NCBI GenBank assembly: GCA_045531955.1
Contig: JAZSFC010000029.1
Location: forward strand, 1-64,000
Length of the DNA stretch: 64,000 nt
Direction of reading: 5' to 3'
Origin: SIG299 sp045531955
Lineage (GTDB): Bacteria; Bacillota; Clostridia; Lachnospirales; Lachnospiraceae
This document shows positions 45,754 through 53,826 of this stretch, piece after piece (the first letter of the stretch is position 1; every line of letters begins with the position of its first letter). The position numbers were made by a program, and so were the translations under genes. The notes under the pieces were generated by a model that did not search any database, was not told where the DNA came from, and saw only the letters and a program-made list of their open reading frames with translations.

Positions 45754-47151
45754 ATGTCAGAAAATGGATATTTTGATTCGGTTCTTTGGATGAATCGGGG
45801 GTATGCTAACTGCGCTCTACGTGTCGAATTTAGCCCTTTCTCTGCTCAACCCCAAGTACTTTATCAACGGTTCTCCCGAACTCCCGAATTTGGGGCTTCT
45901 ACGGCTTTCTGTTCCTGCGGTGGTTCGGGTTCTCTGCCCTAGCTCATCAAGCTCAACGCTCTACGTGCCTCATTTTCGGCTTTTTACCCGTGTACCCTTA
46001 TAGCACTGCCACCTGCCCTGTACTTTTTCAAACACGGGCATTCTGTTGCGTTCTGTGGTGGATTCCTGTTTGGCTCAAACCCGCTATTTATAAGGGTTTG
46101 TGAGCAGATACGACCATCTTATATAGAATAACGACATCTATAATTAATATCATGGTTGAATTTAATATAAAATTTGAGATAAATCACAGTATATAGGATA
46201 AATAAAGTTGTTACAGATTATCAGTTATGAGAAGGTGGTTTTCAATGAATCATCGGGGGAGCTATCAGAGACGAGGGCTTGCCCCTCGTTCTCTGTTCCT
46301 TGTATGAAATAGCTTTAGTATTTGAAAGCTCTATCTTTTGATTTTTAAGGTTTTATAAGCAGTTCAGCCACCCCCACCATTTCTAGCAATTGTGTATGAT
46401 ACAATCTTATCATCTGTAGCAACTTTGGAATCATGAGCAACATTGCGAAAGACCTTGTGTCTTTCGAGTGCTAATCATCACTCGCCAGTCTTAGTCATCC
46501 TTTATATGATGAGTAGTGCCGGTGAGTTCTCTGAAACAATGGCATCTTCTGGCAATCTTTATCAGTATAAGTATTAACCCCGCAGTTCCGCCATGAAACA
46601 AAGCAATCATAGCAATATCGGCGCATACAAGGCAACTCAGGGCAAGTAAAAGAGCGTCAGGGAACTTTAGTAAATTTCGCATATACCAAGTAATCTTGGC
46701 ATATCTCTCAAGTTGGGTTAACTGGCGAATTTGCGGAATAGTAGTCTATATAAGCATTTCGGAGAGCAGATAGAGCAGTTAAGCATCAAGAGCATCAGGA
46801 GCAGTTGCCCTCATTGAAATAAAGGGTATGCTAGTTAGTATTTTGAGTATTGAGCCACCATGAGCCTTGAGCACCTTTGAGCAAATAAGGTTCTGAGCCA
46901 CCCATAGGTATTGAGCCAGTGCAGAGTTTTGGTGATATTAGGTGCTCAGAATAAAATAAGTATTTTTGGTGCTTGATGGGGTATTAATCAGGCTTTGCCC
47001 CTTATTTGATATAGCCTAGTAACTATGGAAGATACTTCATAGTTTTAGCAATAGAGGGCAGAGGGCGTTGCCCTCGCCCCTTTAAAAATCTGTGGTCCAA
47101 CTGCCAGGCGGCTCCGCCCGCCCAGGCACCCACTTGAGAAAGGAAGATATC
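45754..47151. other. Gene-poor region of 1.4 kb with multiple hairpins
   Basis: Composition changes sharply at 45,800-46,080: this part is richer in C and T on the + strand than its neighbours. Hairpins follow: CAGAGACGAGGG/CCCTCGTTCTCTG (46266-46295), CGAAAGAC/GTCTTTCG (46446-46466), GAGTG/CACTC (46466-46483), GAGGGC/GCCCTC (47061-47075) and GGCGG/CCGCC near 47107. GAGC is clustered at 46764-46916 without regular spacing. A 63-codon minus-strand frame (46491-46682) looks hydrophobic but has no ribosome-binding site. Candidate roles are an oriT, an ncRNA or decayed genes. Confidence 0.5.
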
Positions 47152-47463
47152 ATGGAAGAGTTAATATCATTAGCAGCCGATAAGCGATTGTATTTTAATG
47201 AAGCTGTTTTTAAAGATAATGAGTCAGTGGAGAAAATGAAGAAGTATTTGAATGATTTTGAGCATGTATCAGAAGAGAGCCTGATAGCATTCCATAAGGT
47301 ATTTGTGACTTGTGTGATAAGTGGTAATTGGTTCTATAAGTGTCCGGAAGGAATGTATAGAGAAGGATTTAAGTTTGTATTTTCGAATGATGGGGTACTT
47401 AAGTCAGCCAACGGCGAAAAGAGAGTTGACCAGTTTACAGCCACGATAAAAAATGGGAATTGA
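47152..47463 (+). CDS. Unknown protein, 103 residues
   Basis: Soluble and helical at the N-terminus. The ATG at 47152 follows AAAGGAAG with normal spacing, directly after a GC-rich hairpin. It stands apart from neighbours by gaps of over 350 bases on both sides. No family recognised. Confidence 0.6.
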   Translation: MEELISLAADKRLYFNEAVFKDNESVEKMKKYLNDFEHVSEESLIAFHKVFVTCVISGNWFYKCPEGMYREGFKFVFSNDGVLKSANGEKRVDQFTATIKNGN

Positions 47464-47845
47464 TGATATTTATATTATCAGGCATCATATTTCCCTTATC
47501 CCTGTAGGGACTAAAAGAAAAGCCCCCAGATACATTTAGGAGTTAAAAAAGCGATATGGAATGGAAAGCAGTGAGGTCACGATAAATAAGAGGCCAGTAT
47601 TCGAATAAATAACGATATAAAGTTCAAAACTCTAATGTAAAATTGGTATTTTGAAGTTCTCTTCAATTGAATGGAAATAGGGAGGGTTTAACGTCAAATG
47701 GGGTACCTGATACACCGTGAGGTGTTTTAGGCACCTCATATTTTTAGGCAAATAGATAGAAAGAGCAAACTAAATAAGAAAAGTCAGTTCCATTTAAAAA
47801 CAGCAATATGAACCTAAACTGTAAAAAGTGAAAGGAGCAGTATGT
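47464..47845. other. Gene-free 382-bp region
   Basis: Two things stand out: a GAGGTG/CACCTC hairpin followed by ATATTTTTA (47723-47751), which could act as a terminator, and one GGGGTA motif at 47700. The AAAGGAG for the next gene lies at the right end. No credible ORF. Confidence 0.55.
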
Positions 47846-48031
47846 ATGGAGCAGTTTTACACGACAACGAAATTTGCGAAGAAGATAGGTGTTTCCAAGA
47901 ACACAGTTGTTAATTGGGAGCATAAGGGATTACTTCTTCCGCATCATTGTTCGCCCACTGGCAGGCGGTACTATTCACAGGAGCAGGTAGATAACTATTT
48001 CAAACCACGTAAGGAGGATAAGAGTGTATGA
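47846..48031 (+). CDS. MerR-like HTH regulator, 61 residues
   Basis: Helix-turn-helix TTTKFAKKIGVSKNTVVNW, then a wing and GRRYYSQEQVDNYF. It is a lone DNA-binding domain, of the same group as 31462 and 56478. The ATG at 47846 follows AAAGGAG by about 8 bases. It overlaps the next gene by four bases (ATGA) and heads the unit that ends with the chemoreceptor, so it may control it. Confidence 0.75.
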   Translation: MEQFYTTTKFAKKIGVSKNTVVNWEHKGLLLPHHCSPTGRRYYSQEQVDNYFKPRKEDKSV

Positions 48032-48285
48032 CAAAGGTACAGAATAAGAAATTAAGACGTTTAGTGCAGCAGAGGGGATTAAGTATCGAAAGGGGTACCA
48101 CTGAGTTTGAATGCCTGAATAAGTTAAGTGATTTACAGGCCGAGGAAATGATTACTTTCCTTGAGAAGAATTGGGATGAGCTTAAGGGTATGGATTTCTG
48201 TGAGAGAGTTAAGGAATTACAGAAGGTAATGAAATTTGGTATTCCAGTAGATAAGTGGAGAGCTGAAAGGGGTATTGAGGCATGA
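48028..48285 (+). CDS. Unknown small protein, 85 residues
   Basis: Soluble and helical, basic N-terminus (TKVQNKKLRRLVQQRG). Four-base overlaps with both neighbours show translational coupling between the HTH regulator and the chemoreceptor. No family recognised. Confidence 0.65.
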   Translation: MTKVQNKKLRRLVQQRGLSIERGTTEFECLNKLSDLQAEEMITFLEKNWDELKGMDFCERVKELQKVMKFGIPVDKWRAERGIEA

Positions 48286-49919
48286 GGAAATTATCAATGC
48301 GTTCTGCAATTTTAATGATGGGTTTTATTCCTTTAACAGTTCTGGCAGTTATTATTATGATTTATTCGAGCTTGAAATTTGAGTCTGTAATACATGATGA
48401 GGTGCGGATGAAGTTGGAAACTTCAGCCTTGGCTCTGAGGGAGTATGCATTAGAAACTGATTTTGAGTATGGGCATGATTATATTGACAGTATGAAGGAT
48501 ACAGGTATTGAGCTGACTCTGATTATAGAGAATAAGCGGTTCTATACAACTTTGCTCAATGCAGAAGGTCAGCGTAACGAAGGAACAACCATAGATAATG
48601 AGGTCTTTAATACAGTGAAGGCAGGGAATACATATTACTCTAAGGATATCGTTATTGGGGGTATAGATTATGCTGTAGTATATGAGCCTATCTTTGTGGA
48701 TGGTGAGTATTTTGGTAGTTCATTTGCAGCGCAGTCAACGAAGAGTATTTATGATGAGGTCACAGCCTTGAAATTAGGTATACTGACTATCATAGTAGGT
48801 GTTTATGCTGTATTTACAGTGGTGCTGATTGTAGTTGCTAACATGATAGTAAAACGCATGGGGTATGCTTCAAAGGCTCTGGAAAAAGTATCAGAAGGTA
48901 TTTTGGAGGAAACAGAAACACCAGATGCAATTATTAAAGAAACCTCTCAGATATTAAATGCAACAAATAAAGTGAGCAAGAGCTTGCGGAAGATTGTTTC
49001 AGAAATCGCATGCAGTGTGCAGGATTTAAGTAAAAGTAATGCAGACTTCAATCAGAAATTTGTTAGCATCAATGACAATGTAGGTAGTGTAAATACTGCA
49101 GTTGAGGAAATTGCTACTGGAGCTACATCTCAGGCAGGAGACATGGAGAATATGGTAAGCCAGTTATCGAATATGAGCATGGTGATTAAATCAAGCGGTG
49201 AGGCAGTATCAAATCTTGAAGCTTCTGTGCAGACAATGAATACTTTATCAGGAAATGTAGATAGCTTGGTAAAAACCTTAGTAGATATCAATAGCAAGAA
49301 TAAAAGCGGTGCAGGGGTATTAATTAAGTCTGCCGAAGCAACAAGTCAGTCTGCTGAGAAGATTAAGAAGGCAGTGGAAATCATTCAGGATATTACCTCT
49401 CAGACAAACTTGTTATCATTGAATGCAAGTATAGAAGCTGCCAGAGCCGGGGAACAGGGTAAAGGATTTGCTGTAGTAGCCGGTGAGATCCGGAAGTTGG
49501 CTGATGATAGTGCTAAGAATGCATCTATAATTGAAGATATCATAAAAGAGTTGGTTGTAAACTCAAACAATTCTTTGGATATCACAAGAAAAGTTCTCAG
49601 TGATACAGAACAGGAGCATGTGGCATTGGGTGATGTGAAAGTTGCCTTTGATGGTTTGAAAAAGAATGTTTGTGAGGTATCATCGGCAAGTAGTGATATT
49701 GCGGAGCAGATGGTAACTCTGGAAGAAAGCAGAGAAATTGTGGTATCATCTGTTGAAAACTTATCAGCAGTTTCAGAAGAGAATGCCGCATCAACAGAAG
49801 AAACCAGTGCAGCCATGCAGGAATTGGGAGCAATCGTAGAGGGTTGCTTGTCTGAAGTGGCTGAGCTTGGGGAACTGAGCGGTAATTTAGGGGAGCTAAT
49901 CAGAGTATTTAAAATGTAG
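48282..49919 (+). CDS. Methyl-accepting chemotaxis protein
   Basis: A 545-residue transmembrane chemoreceptor: helix 1 (about 10-29), an extracellular sensor domain (30-165) of the single-Cache type by size, helix 2 (about 168-190), and a cytoplasmic coiled coil. The highly conserved hairpin tip reads SLNASIEAARAGEQGKGF. It signals through CheW/CheA. Host chemotaxis genes are not in the window. A chemoreceptor on a mobile element, cotranscribed with an HTH regulator, is uncommon and may alter host motility. Confidence 0.93.
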   Translation: MRKLSMRSAILMMGFIPLTVLAVIIMIYSSLKFESVIHDEVRMKLETSALALREYALETDFEYGHDYIDSMKDTGIELTLIIENKRFYTTLLNAEGQRNEGTTIDNEVFNTVKAGNTYYSKDIVIGGIDYAVVYEPIFVDGEYFGSSFAAQSTKSIYDEVTALKLGILTIIVGVYAVFTVVLIVVANMIVKRMGYASKALEKVSEGILEETETPDAIIKETSQILNATNKVSKSLRKIVSEIACSVQDLSKSNADFNQKFVSINDNVGSVNTAVEEIATGATSQAGDMENMVSQLSNMSMVIKSSGEAVSNLEASVQTMNTLSGNVDSLVKTLVDINSKNKSGAGVLIKSAEATSQSAEKIKKAVEIIQDITSQTNLLSLNASIEAARAGEQGKGFAVVAGEIRKLADDSAKNASIIEDIIKELVVNSNNSLDITRKVLSDTEQEHVALGDVKVAFDGLKKNVCEVSSASSDIAEQMVTLEESREIVVSSVENLSAVSEENAASTEETSAAMQELGAIVEGCLSEVAELGELSGNLGELIRVFKM

Positions 49920-49937
49920 CTGTTGTGGGGTACATAC

Positions 49938-49972
49938 AGAGAGCCGAGTGGAGTTTACTCGGCTCTTTTCTT
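49938..49972. terminator. Bidirectional terminator
   Basis: AGAGCCGAGT pairs with ACTCGGCTCT, followed by TTTTC. It serves the chemoreceptor gene (+) and the convergent gene at 49971 (-). Confidence 0.85.
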
Positions 49973-50372
49973 ATGATTCTAACAATTCTTGTAATTTCTC
50001 AAAGAAACTTGTATTTTGGGTAAGGTTATTATCAATAATGAACTTTAGGTAATATGCCAGTTCTTTAGGGTCAGCTTCTAAGTTATCAGGATGGTCGAGC
50101 ATATCAGCGATACTTTGGGAGTCATACTCAGATTCCGGTAGTTCTGCTTCGATAGCGCATCTAAGGGTGTAGGTCATTTCCTGCACAATGATATTAACCA
50201 GTTCTTCAACTGTTTCAAACTTGGCAAAGTAATCATAATATTTGTATTCATCAGATTGACGATAAACAAACCAGTCATTATTGGTAAGAGAACGTGCTAT
50301 ATCGATGTGGTTTGCTTTAAGAATGTCAGCCTGCGAGAGAATAAATTTTTCTATTTTATCTGTTTGTGTCAT
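49971..50372 (-). CDS. Unknown acidic protein, 133 residues
   Basis: Soluble and helical, acidic. A GGAGG-type site lies upstream of the start on the minus strand. It is divergent from the DinB gene and shares with it a 160-bp control region that carries two inverted repeats. It may be a regulator of that operon, but no HTH is evident. Confidence 0.65.
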   Translation of the reverse strand: MTQTDKIEKFILSQADILKANHIDIARSLTNNDWFVYRQSDEYKYYDYFAKFETVEELVNIIVQEMTYTLRCAIEAELPESEYDSQSIADMLDHPDNLEADPKELAYYLKFIIDNNLTQNTSFFEKLQELLES

Positions 50373-50427
50373 CGCATCATACCTCCATGCATGTATTATA
50401 CATAAATTCCTTTGTGCTGTAAATAGG

Positions 50428-50506
50428 GTGTCAGAGTTCTGACACGAAATGTTCTGGTTGATTTATTCGAACAAGTGTACTATAATACTGTTTACAAAAC
50501 CAGAAC
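50428..50506. promoter_or_regulatory. Control region of dinB operon: palindromes and LexA-like site
   Basis: Three overlapping signals. GTGTCAGA-gt-TCTGACAC (50428-50445) is a palindrome with 8-bp arms. GTTCTGGTT (50451-50459) and AACCAGAAC (50498-50506) are perfect inverted arms around the promoter. GAAC-aagt-GTAC (50469-50480) differs by one base from the Gram-positive SOS box GAACNNNNGTTC and abuts the -10. Damage-inducible control fits the polymerase gene downstream. Confidence 0.65.
50458..50486 (+). promoter_or_regulatory. Promoter of dinB-type gene
   Basis: TTGATT at 50458-50463, a 17-bp spacer, TATAAT at 50481-50486. The LexA-like site lies in the spacer. Confidence 0.8.
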
Positions 50507-50533
50507 AAATGTTTGGTAAAAGGTGGGTGATAT

Positions 50534-51778
50534 GTGTTGGATAGAGTAATACTTCATAGCGATTGTAATTGTTTTTATGCTTCAGTAGAGTTATTGCATC
50601 ATCCAGAGCTGAGGGGTAAACCTTTGGCTGTTGGCGGCGATGCAGAAGCAAGACATGGTATTATCTTGACAGCAGACTATGTTGCAAAGCGATTTGGGGT
50701 AAAGACAGGCATGACCTTATGGGAGGCAAAGCAGTTATGTCCTGAGTTGAATATAGTATCGCCACGTATGGATTTGTATTTGAGATTTTCTAAGATGGCA
50801 AACGAAATCTATCACGAATATACAGATTTGGTGGAGCCTTTTGGAATTGATGAAAGTTGGTTGGATGTAACACAGAGTACCATGATAAAAGGGTCAGGCT
50901 TGGAAATTGCCCAGGAGATCAGTAATCGCATCAAAGAAGAGCTTGGTATCACTGTCAGTATAGGTGTTTCTTTTAACAAGATATTTGCAAAACTAGGTTC
51001 TGATTATAAAAAGCCTGATGCAATCACTACCATGTATAGAAATGAATTTAAGAATAAAGCATGGAAATTGCCGGCAGGAGATTTGTTATATGTCGGCAGC
51101 AGTACCAAGAAAAAATTAAAGGCATTGGGTATTAGAACCATAGGAGATATTGCGAGGAGCGACTTAGAAATACTGGAGAGTCATCTTGGGAAGATGGGTG
51201 ATGTCATTTGGTCATTTGCTAATGGATATGACGATTCTCCGGTTAAGGAAGAATATACGCATGCACCTATCAAATCAATTGGTAATAGTACCACTACACC
51301 AAGGGATTTAGTAAATAATGAGGATGTCAAAATCATCATTTATGTACTGGCTGAAAGCGTGGCAGCAAGGCTCAGGGAAAATGGATTCAGGTGCAAAACG
51401 GTGGAGATTAGTGTCAGGGATAATGGCTTGGAGTCATTCTCAAGACAAGCAAAACTAACAGCACCGAGTGATATCACAAATGAAATAGCTGTCTTGGGCT
51501 ATCAGTTGTTCTTGAAAAACTACAAGTGGTCAGCACCCATTCGAAGTATTGGTATCAGGGGTTCTGACTTGGTGACGGGGTATTTCATGGAGCAAATAGA
51601 CTTGTTCCAGAGCATTGAAAAGCGTGAGAAGATGCACAAGGCAGATGTTGCCATTGATAAAATCAGAGGGCGATTTGGTTATCAAAGTGTCCAGAGAGGG
51701 TTGATGTATCAGGATAGGATTCTTTCAGCATTGAATGCTAAAGAGGATAACGTGGTTCATCCTCATGGATATTTCTAA
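50534..51778 (+). CDS. Y-family DNA polymerase (DinB/UmuC-like)
   Basis: A 414-residue translesion polymerase. The N-terminal metal-binding motif is HSDCNCFYASVE (residues 8-19) and the catalytic acidic pair lies in GIDESWLDVT near 104. Thumb, HhH region and little finger are full length. Start is GTG at 50534 with AAAGGTGG upstream. Mobile elements of Firmicutes often carry such genes (UvrX-like). It probably copies damaged DNA and may raise mutation rate on induction. Confidence 0.95.
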   Translation: MLDRVILHSDCNCFYASVELLHHPELRGKPLAVGGDAEARHGIILTADYVAKRFGVKTGMTLWEAKQLCPELNIVSPRMDLYLRFSKMANEIYHEYTDLVEPFGIDESWLDVTQSTMIKGSGLEIAQEISNRIKEELGITVSIGVSFNKIFAKLGSDYKKPDAITTMYRNEFKNKAWKLPAGDLLYVGSSTKKKLKALGIRTIGDIARSDLEILESHLGKMGDVIWSFANGYDDSPVKEEYTHAPIKSIGNSTTTPRDLVNNEDVKIIIYVLAESVAARLRENGFRCKTVEISVRDNGLESFSRQAKLTAPSDITNEIAVLGYQLFLKNYKWSAPIRSIGIRGSDLVTGYFMEQIDLFQSIEKREKMHKADVAIDKIRGRFGYQSVQRGLMYQDRILSALNAKEDNVVHPHGYF

Positions 51779-51790
51779 TTGGAGGATAAT

Positions 51791-52027
51791 ATGAGTAAGG
51801 TTTATGTTTGCGTAACTGCAGATTTTACGAAAGAAGGCCAGTTACTTCCTAAGAGCATACAGTGGGAGGATGGACGAGTGTTTGAAATTCAGAAGGTATT
51901 AGATATTCGTAGAGCAGCCAGTTTGAAAGCTGGAGGAGTAGGCATGAGGTACACATGTCAAATAAATGGTCAGCAGAAGTATCTATTCTATGAAGATAAT
52001 AATCTGTGGTTTGTTGAGGGCAAATGA
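51791..52027 (+). CDS. Small protein cotranscribed with the polymerase
   Basis: A 78-residue soluble protein with an N-terminal beta segment (KVYVCVTADFTKEGQLLPKS) and WEDGRVFEIQKVLDIRR. The start at 51791 has TTGGAGG upstream and lies 12 bases after the polymerase stop. Similar small genes accompany DinB genes in other Firmicute elements as I recall, but I cannot name a family. Confidence 0.7.
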   Translation: MSKVYVCVTADFTKEGQLLPKSIQWEDGRVFEIQKVLDIRRAASLKAGGVGMRYTCQINGQQKYLFYEDNNLWFVEGK

Positions 52028-52050
52028 GGGGTATTGAATTTTTACAGATT

Positions 52051-52091
52051 AAAACCTGAGGAGTTTATGTGAATTAACTCCTCAGGTTTTT
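52051..52091. terminator. Bidirectional terminator
   Basis: AAAACCTGAGGAGTT pairs with AACTCCTCAGGTTTT. It separates the DinB operon (+) and the lipoprotein gene (-). Confidence 0.9.
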
Positions 52092-52097
52092 ACTTTA

Positions 52098-53732
52098 CTA
52101 TTTTATATAGTTTCCTAAATCAGATAACGGAACTTTACAAATATAGGATTCTGGTGTTACATCGTCTACAGGAAATAGAATCAGGTAACAATTTTTAAGA
52201 TTATCAGCGGACTGATAAAAATCAGTTGGTAAATAAAACGTTGTGGTTTCAAAGTAACAATGCGGTAACATGAGCTTATCTAGGTTAGTTGTATGTTCAG
52301 CATTACCTGACTCACCATATATGAATTCATAATCACAACGTATATATGGGTAAGCATCACAGATAACGAAACCTACTGTTGTAGTAATTGGGCGTCCATC
52401 AAACATATCAGCAGTACCACCACTACCGCCTGATACTATTTCTTGATTTGAGTCATTCTCATCAGGTTCGACAGGAAGTTCGTAGGAGTAATAAAAACTA
52501 AAATCTTCACCAATGTCTGAATTTAATTTATAGGTTTTGGAAGCTTCATCAAGATAAAATTCATTGGATTTTATACATAGTTCTGAAACTGATTTTTCTG
52601 GTAAGTCTATAAGGGTTTTCCAGTCAGCACTATATTTTTCTAGAGGTTCCATAACTACAACATTAAAATTCCATAGCTCGGCAAGTAAAAAATAGCTGAA
52701 GGAACTCGGACTATTAATATAAAGTGTACAACCACTAGGAACTGTAAATGACGCGTATGTAATGTCGATTAAATCGCCAAGTATTTTTATGGTGGTAAGG
52801 TTACCCATAAAGCAATTTTCAAAAGCTAAACCTGCGACACTGGATACATTCTCAGGAATAGTAATGCTTGTAAGACTTAGGCAATTTTCAAATGCAAGAT
52901 ATGCTATTTTTGTAACTGGATATCCATTTACCTCATTTAGCAGTATTACTTCGGTAGGTTCTCCGATATATCCTGCAACCCAGGCTTCTTTAAATATATC
53001 AGAATAATTATAGATAATTTCGTCTATGGTAACAGAAGAATGTAGGACAGTATAAGTATTATCATTTTCATAAACTTTACTATCATAACATGCAGAATAT
53101 TCCTCTGTGGCTCCAGTAATCCATGCTTTTCCAAGTCCATCAGAATATTCGAAAATGAGTCCATTCTGTATAAAAGACGGATGTACTACAGTATATCCAT
53201 TTACTTCATCTGGAATGTCCTGAGGATTAAACTCACCAGTTGCACCAGCAACCCAAGCTTCTTTAGTAATGTCAGAATAGTTATAAATGAGTCCATCAAC
53301 GGTGATAGACGGATATGTAATAGTATAATAACTCCAGTTTATTTTTACTTTACTTGGAGGAAAACTATCATATTCCTCTGTAACTCCAATTATCCAAGCT
53401 TCTCCAAGTTCCTCAGAGTATTCATAGATAATTCCATCTACGGTAGCGGAAGGATATGGAACAGGTGTTGGTGTTGCCGTCGGCTCTGGTGTAGGAGACG
53501 GTGTTGGCGTATTAGTAGGTGTTGGAGTGCTGGTTGCAGTTGGCTCTGGAGTAGGAGTACTTGTTGCTGTCGGAGCAGGAGAACTGGTTGCTGTTACAAC
53601 TGGGGTACTTGTTGCTTCATTTGTTGGCGTTGAATTGCTATCTGTTTTTGAAGGTTTAGTTTGACAAGCTACAAAACAGGTAAGCATGACACAAATAGAT
53701 AATAACATTATCAGTAATTTTGGATTTTTCAT
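52098..53732 (-). CDS. Lipoprotein with PT stalk, four tandem repeats and BspA-like LRR segment
   Basis: A 544-residue protein. The lipobox is CFVAC, with Cys near residue 23. A Pro/Thr/Ser/Ala stalk covers about 35-92. Four repeats of about 45-50 residues follow, each with a form of DGxIYxYSD...EAWVxGxTxE (about 97-290). A short leucine-rich part of BspA type (ENCLSLTSITIPENV) comes next, then an unknown C-terminal domain. It would be tethered to the outer membrane face. The first and third repeats resemble each other more, as do the second and fourth, pointing to a doubled pair. Confidence 0.78.
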   Translation of the reverse strand: MKNPKLLIMLLSICVMLTCFVACQTKPSKTDSNSTPTNEATSTPVVTATSSPAPTATSTPTPEPTATSTPTPTNTPTPSPTPEPTATPTPVPYPSATVDGIIYEYSEELGEAWIIGVTEEYDSFPPSKVKINWSYYTITYPSITVDGLIYNYSDITKEAWVAGATGEFNPQDIPDEVNGYTVVHPSFIQNGLIFEYSDGLGKAWITGATEEYSACYDSKVYENDNTYTVLHSSVTIDEIIYNYSDIFKEAWVAGYIGEPTEVILLNEVNGYPVTKIAYLAFENCLSLTSITIPENVSSVAGLAFENCFMGNLTTIKILGDLIDITYASFTVPSGCTLYINSPSSFSYFLLAELWNFNVVVMEPLEKYSADWKTLIDLPEKSVSELCIKSNEFYLDEASKTYKLNSDIGEDFSFYYSYELPVEPDENDSNQEIVSGGSGGTADMFDGRPITTTVGFVICDAYPYIRCDYEFIYGESGNAEHTTNLDKLMLPHCYFETTTFYLPTDFYQSADNLKNCYLILFPVDDVTPESYICKVPLSDLGNYIK

Positions 53733-53826
53733 TTTGTTATGTCCTTTCTTTTTAGTATATGTTTTCTTTATGTAAAGACTCCCTGACCGAAGCTAGAATA
53801 GCCTTAACATTAATCCATTTGAGGAA

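Noticed and set aside
45694..45942. 82-codon frame after the DUF4314 domain
   Set aside because: Its first part runs through a clear terminator hairpin and its second part lies in the pyrimidine-rich block with no ribosome-binding site of normal spacing.
46491..46682. 63-codon hydrophobic minus-strand frame
   Set aside because: It lacks a ribosome-binding site and any neighbour on that strand; kept only as a remark in the noncoding entry.
46764..46916. Third iteron array based on GAGC
   Set aside because: Spacing between the GAGC copies is irregular (7 to 53 bp), so no period supports it.
53181..53633. 150-codon + strand Cys/Arg-rich frame
   Set aside because: It is antisense to the PT stalk and repeats of the minus-strand lipoprotein; its composition is an artefact of the repeated codons.
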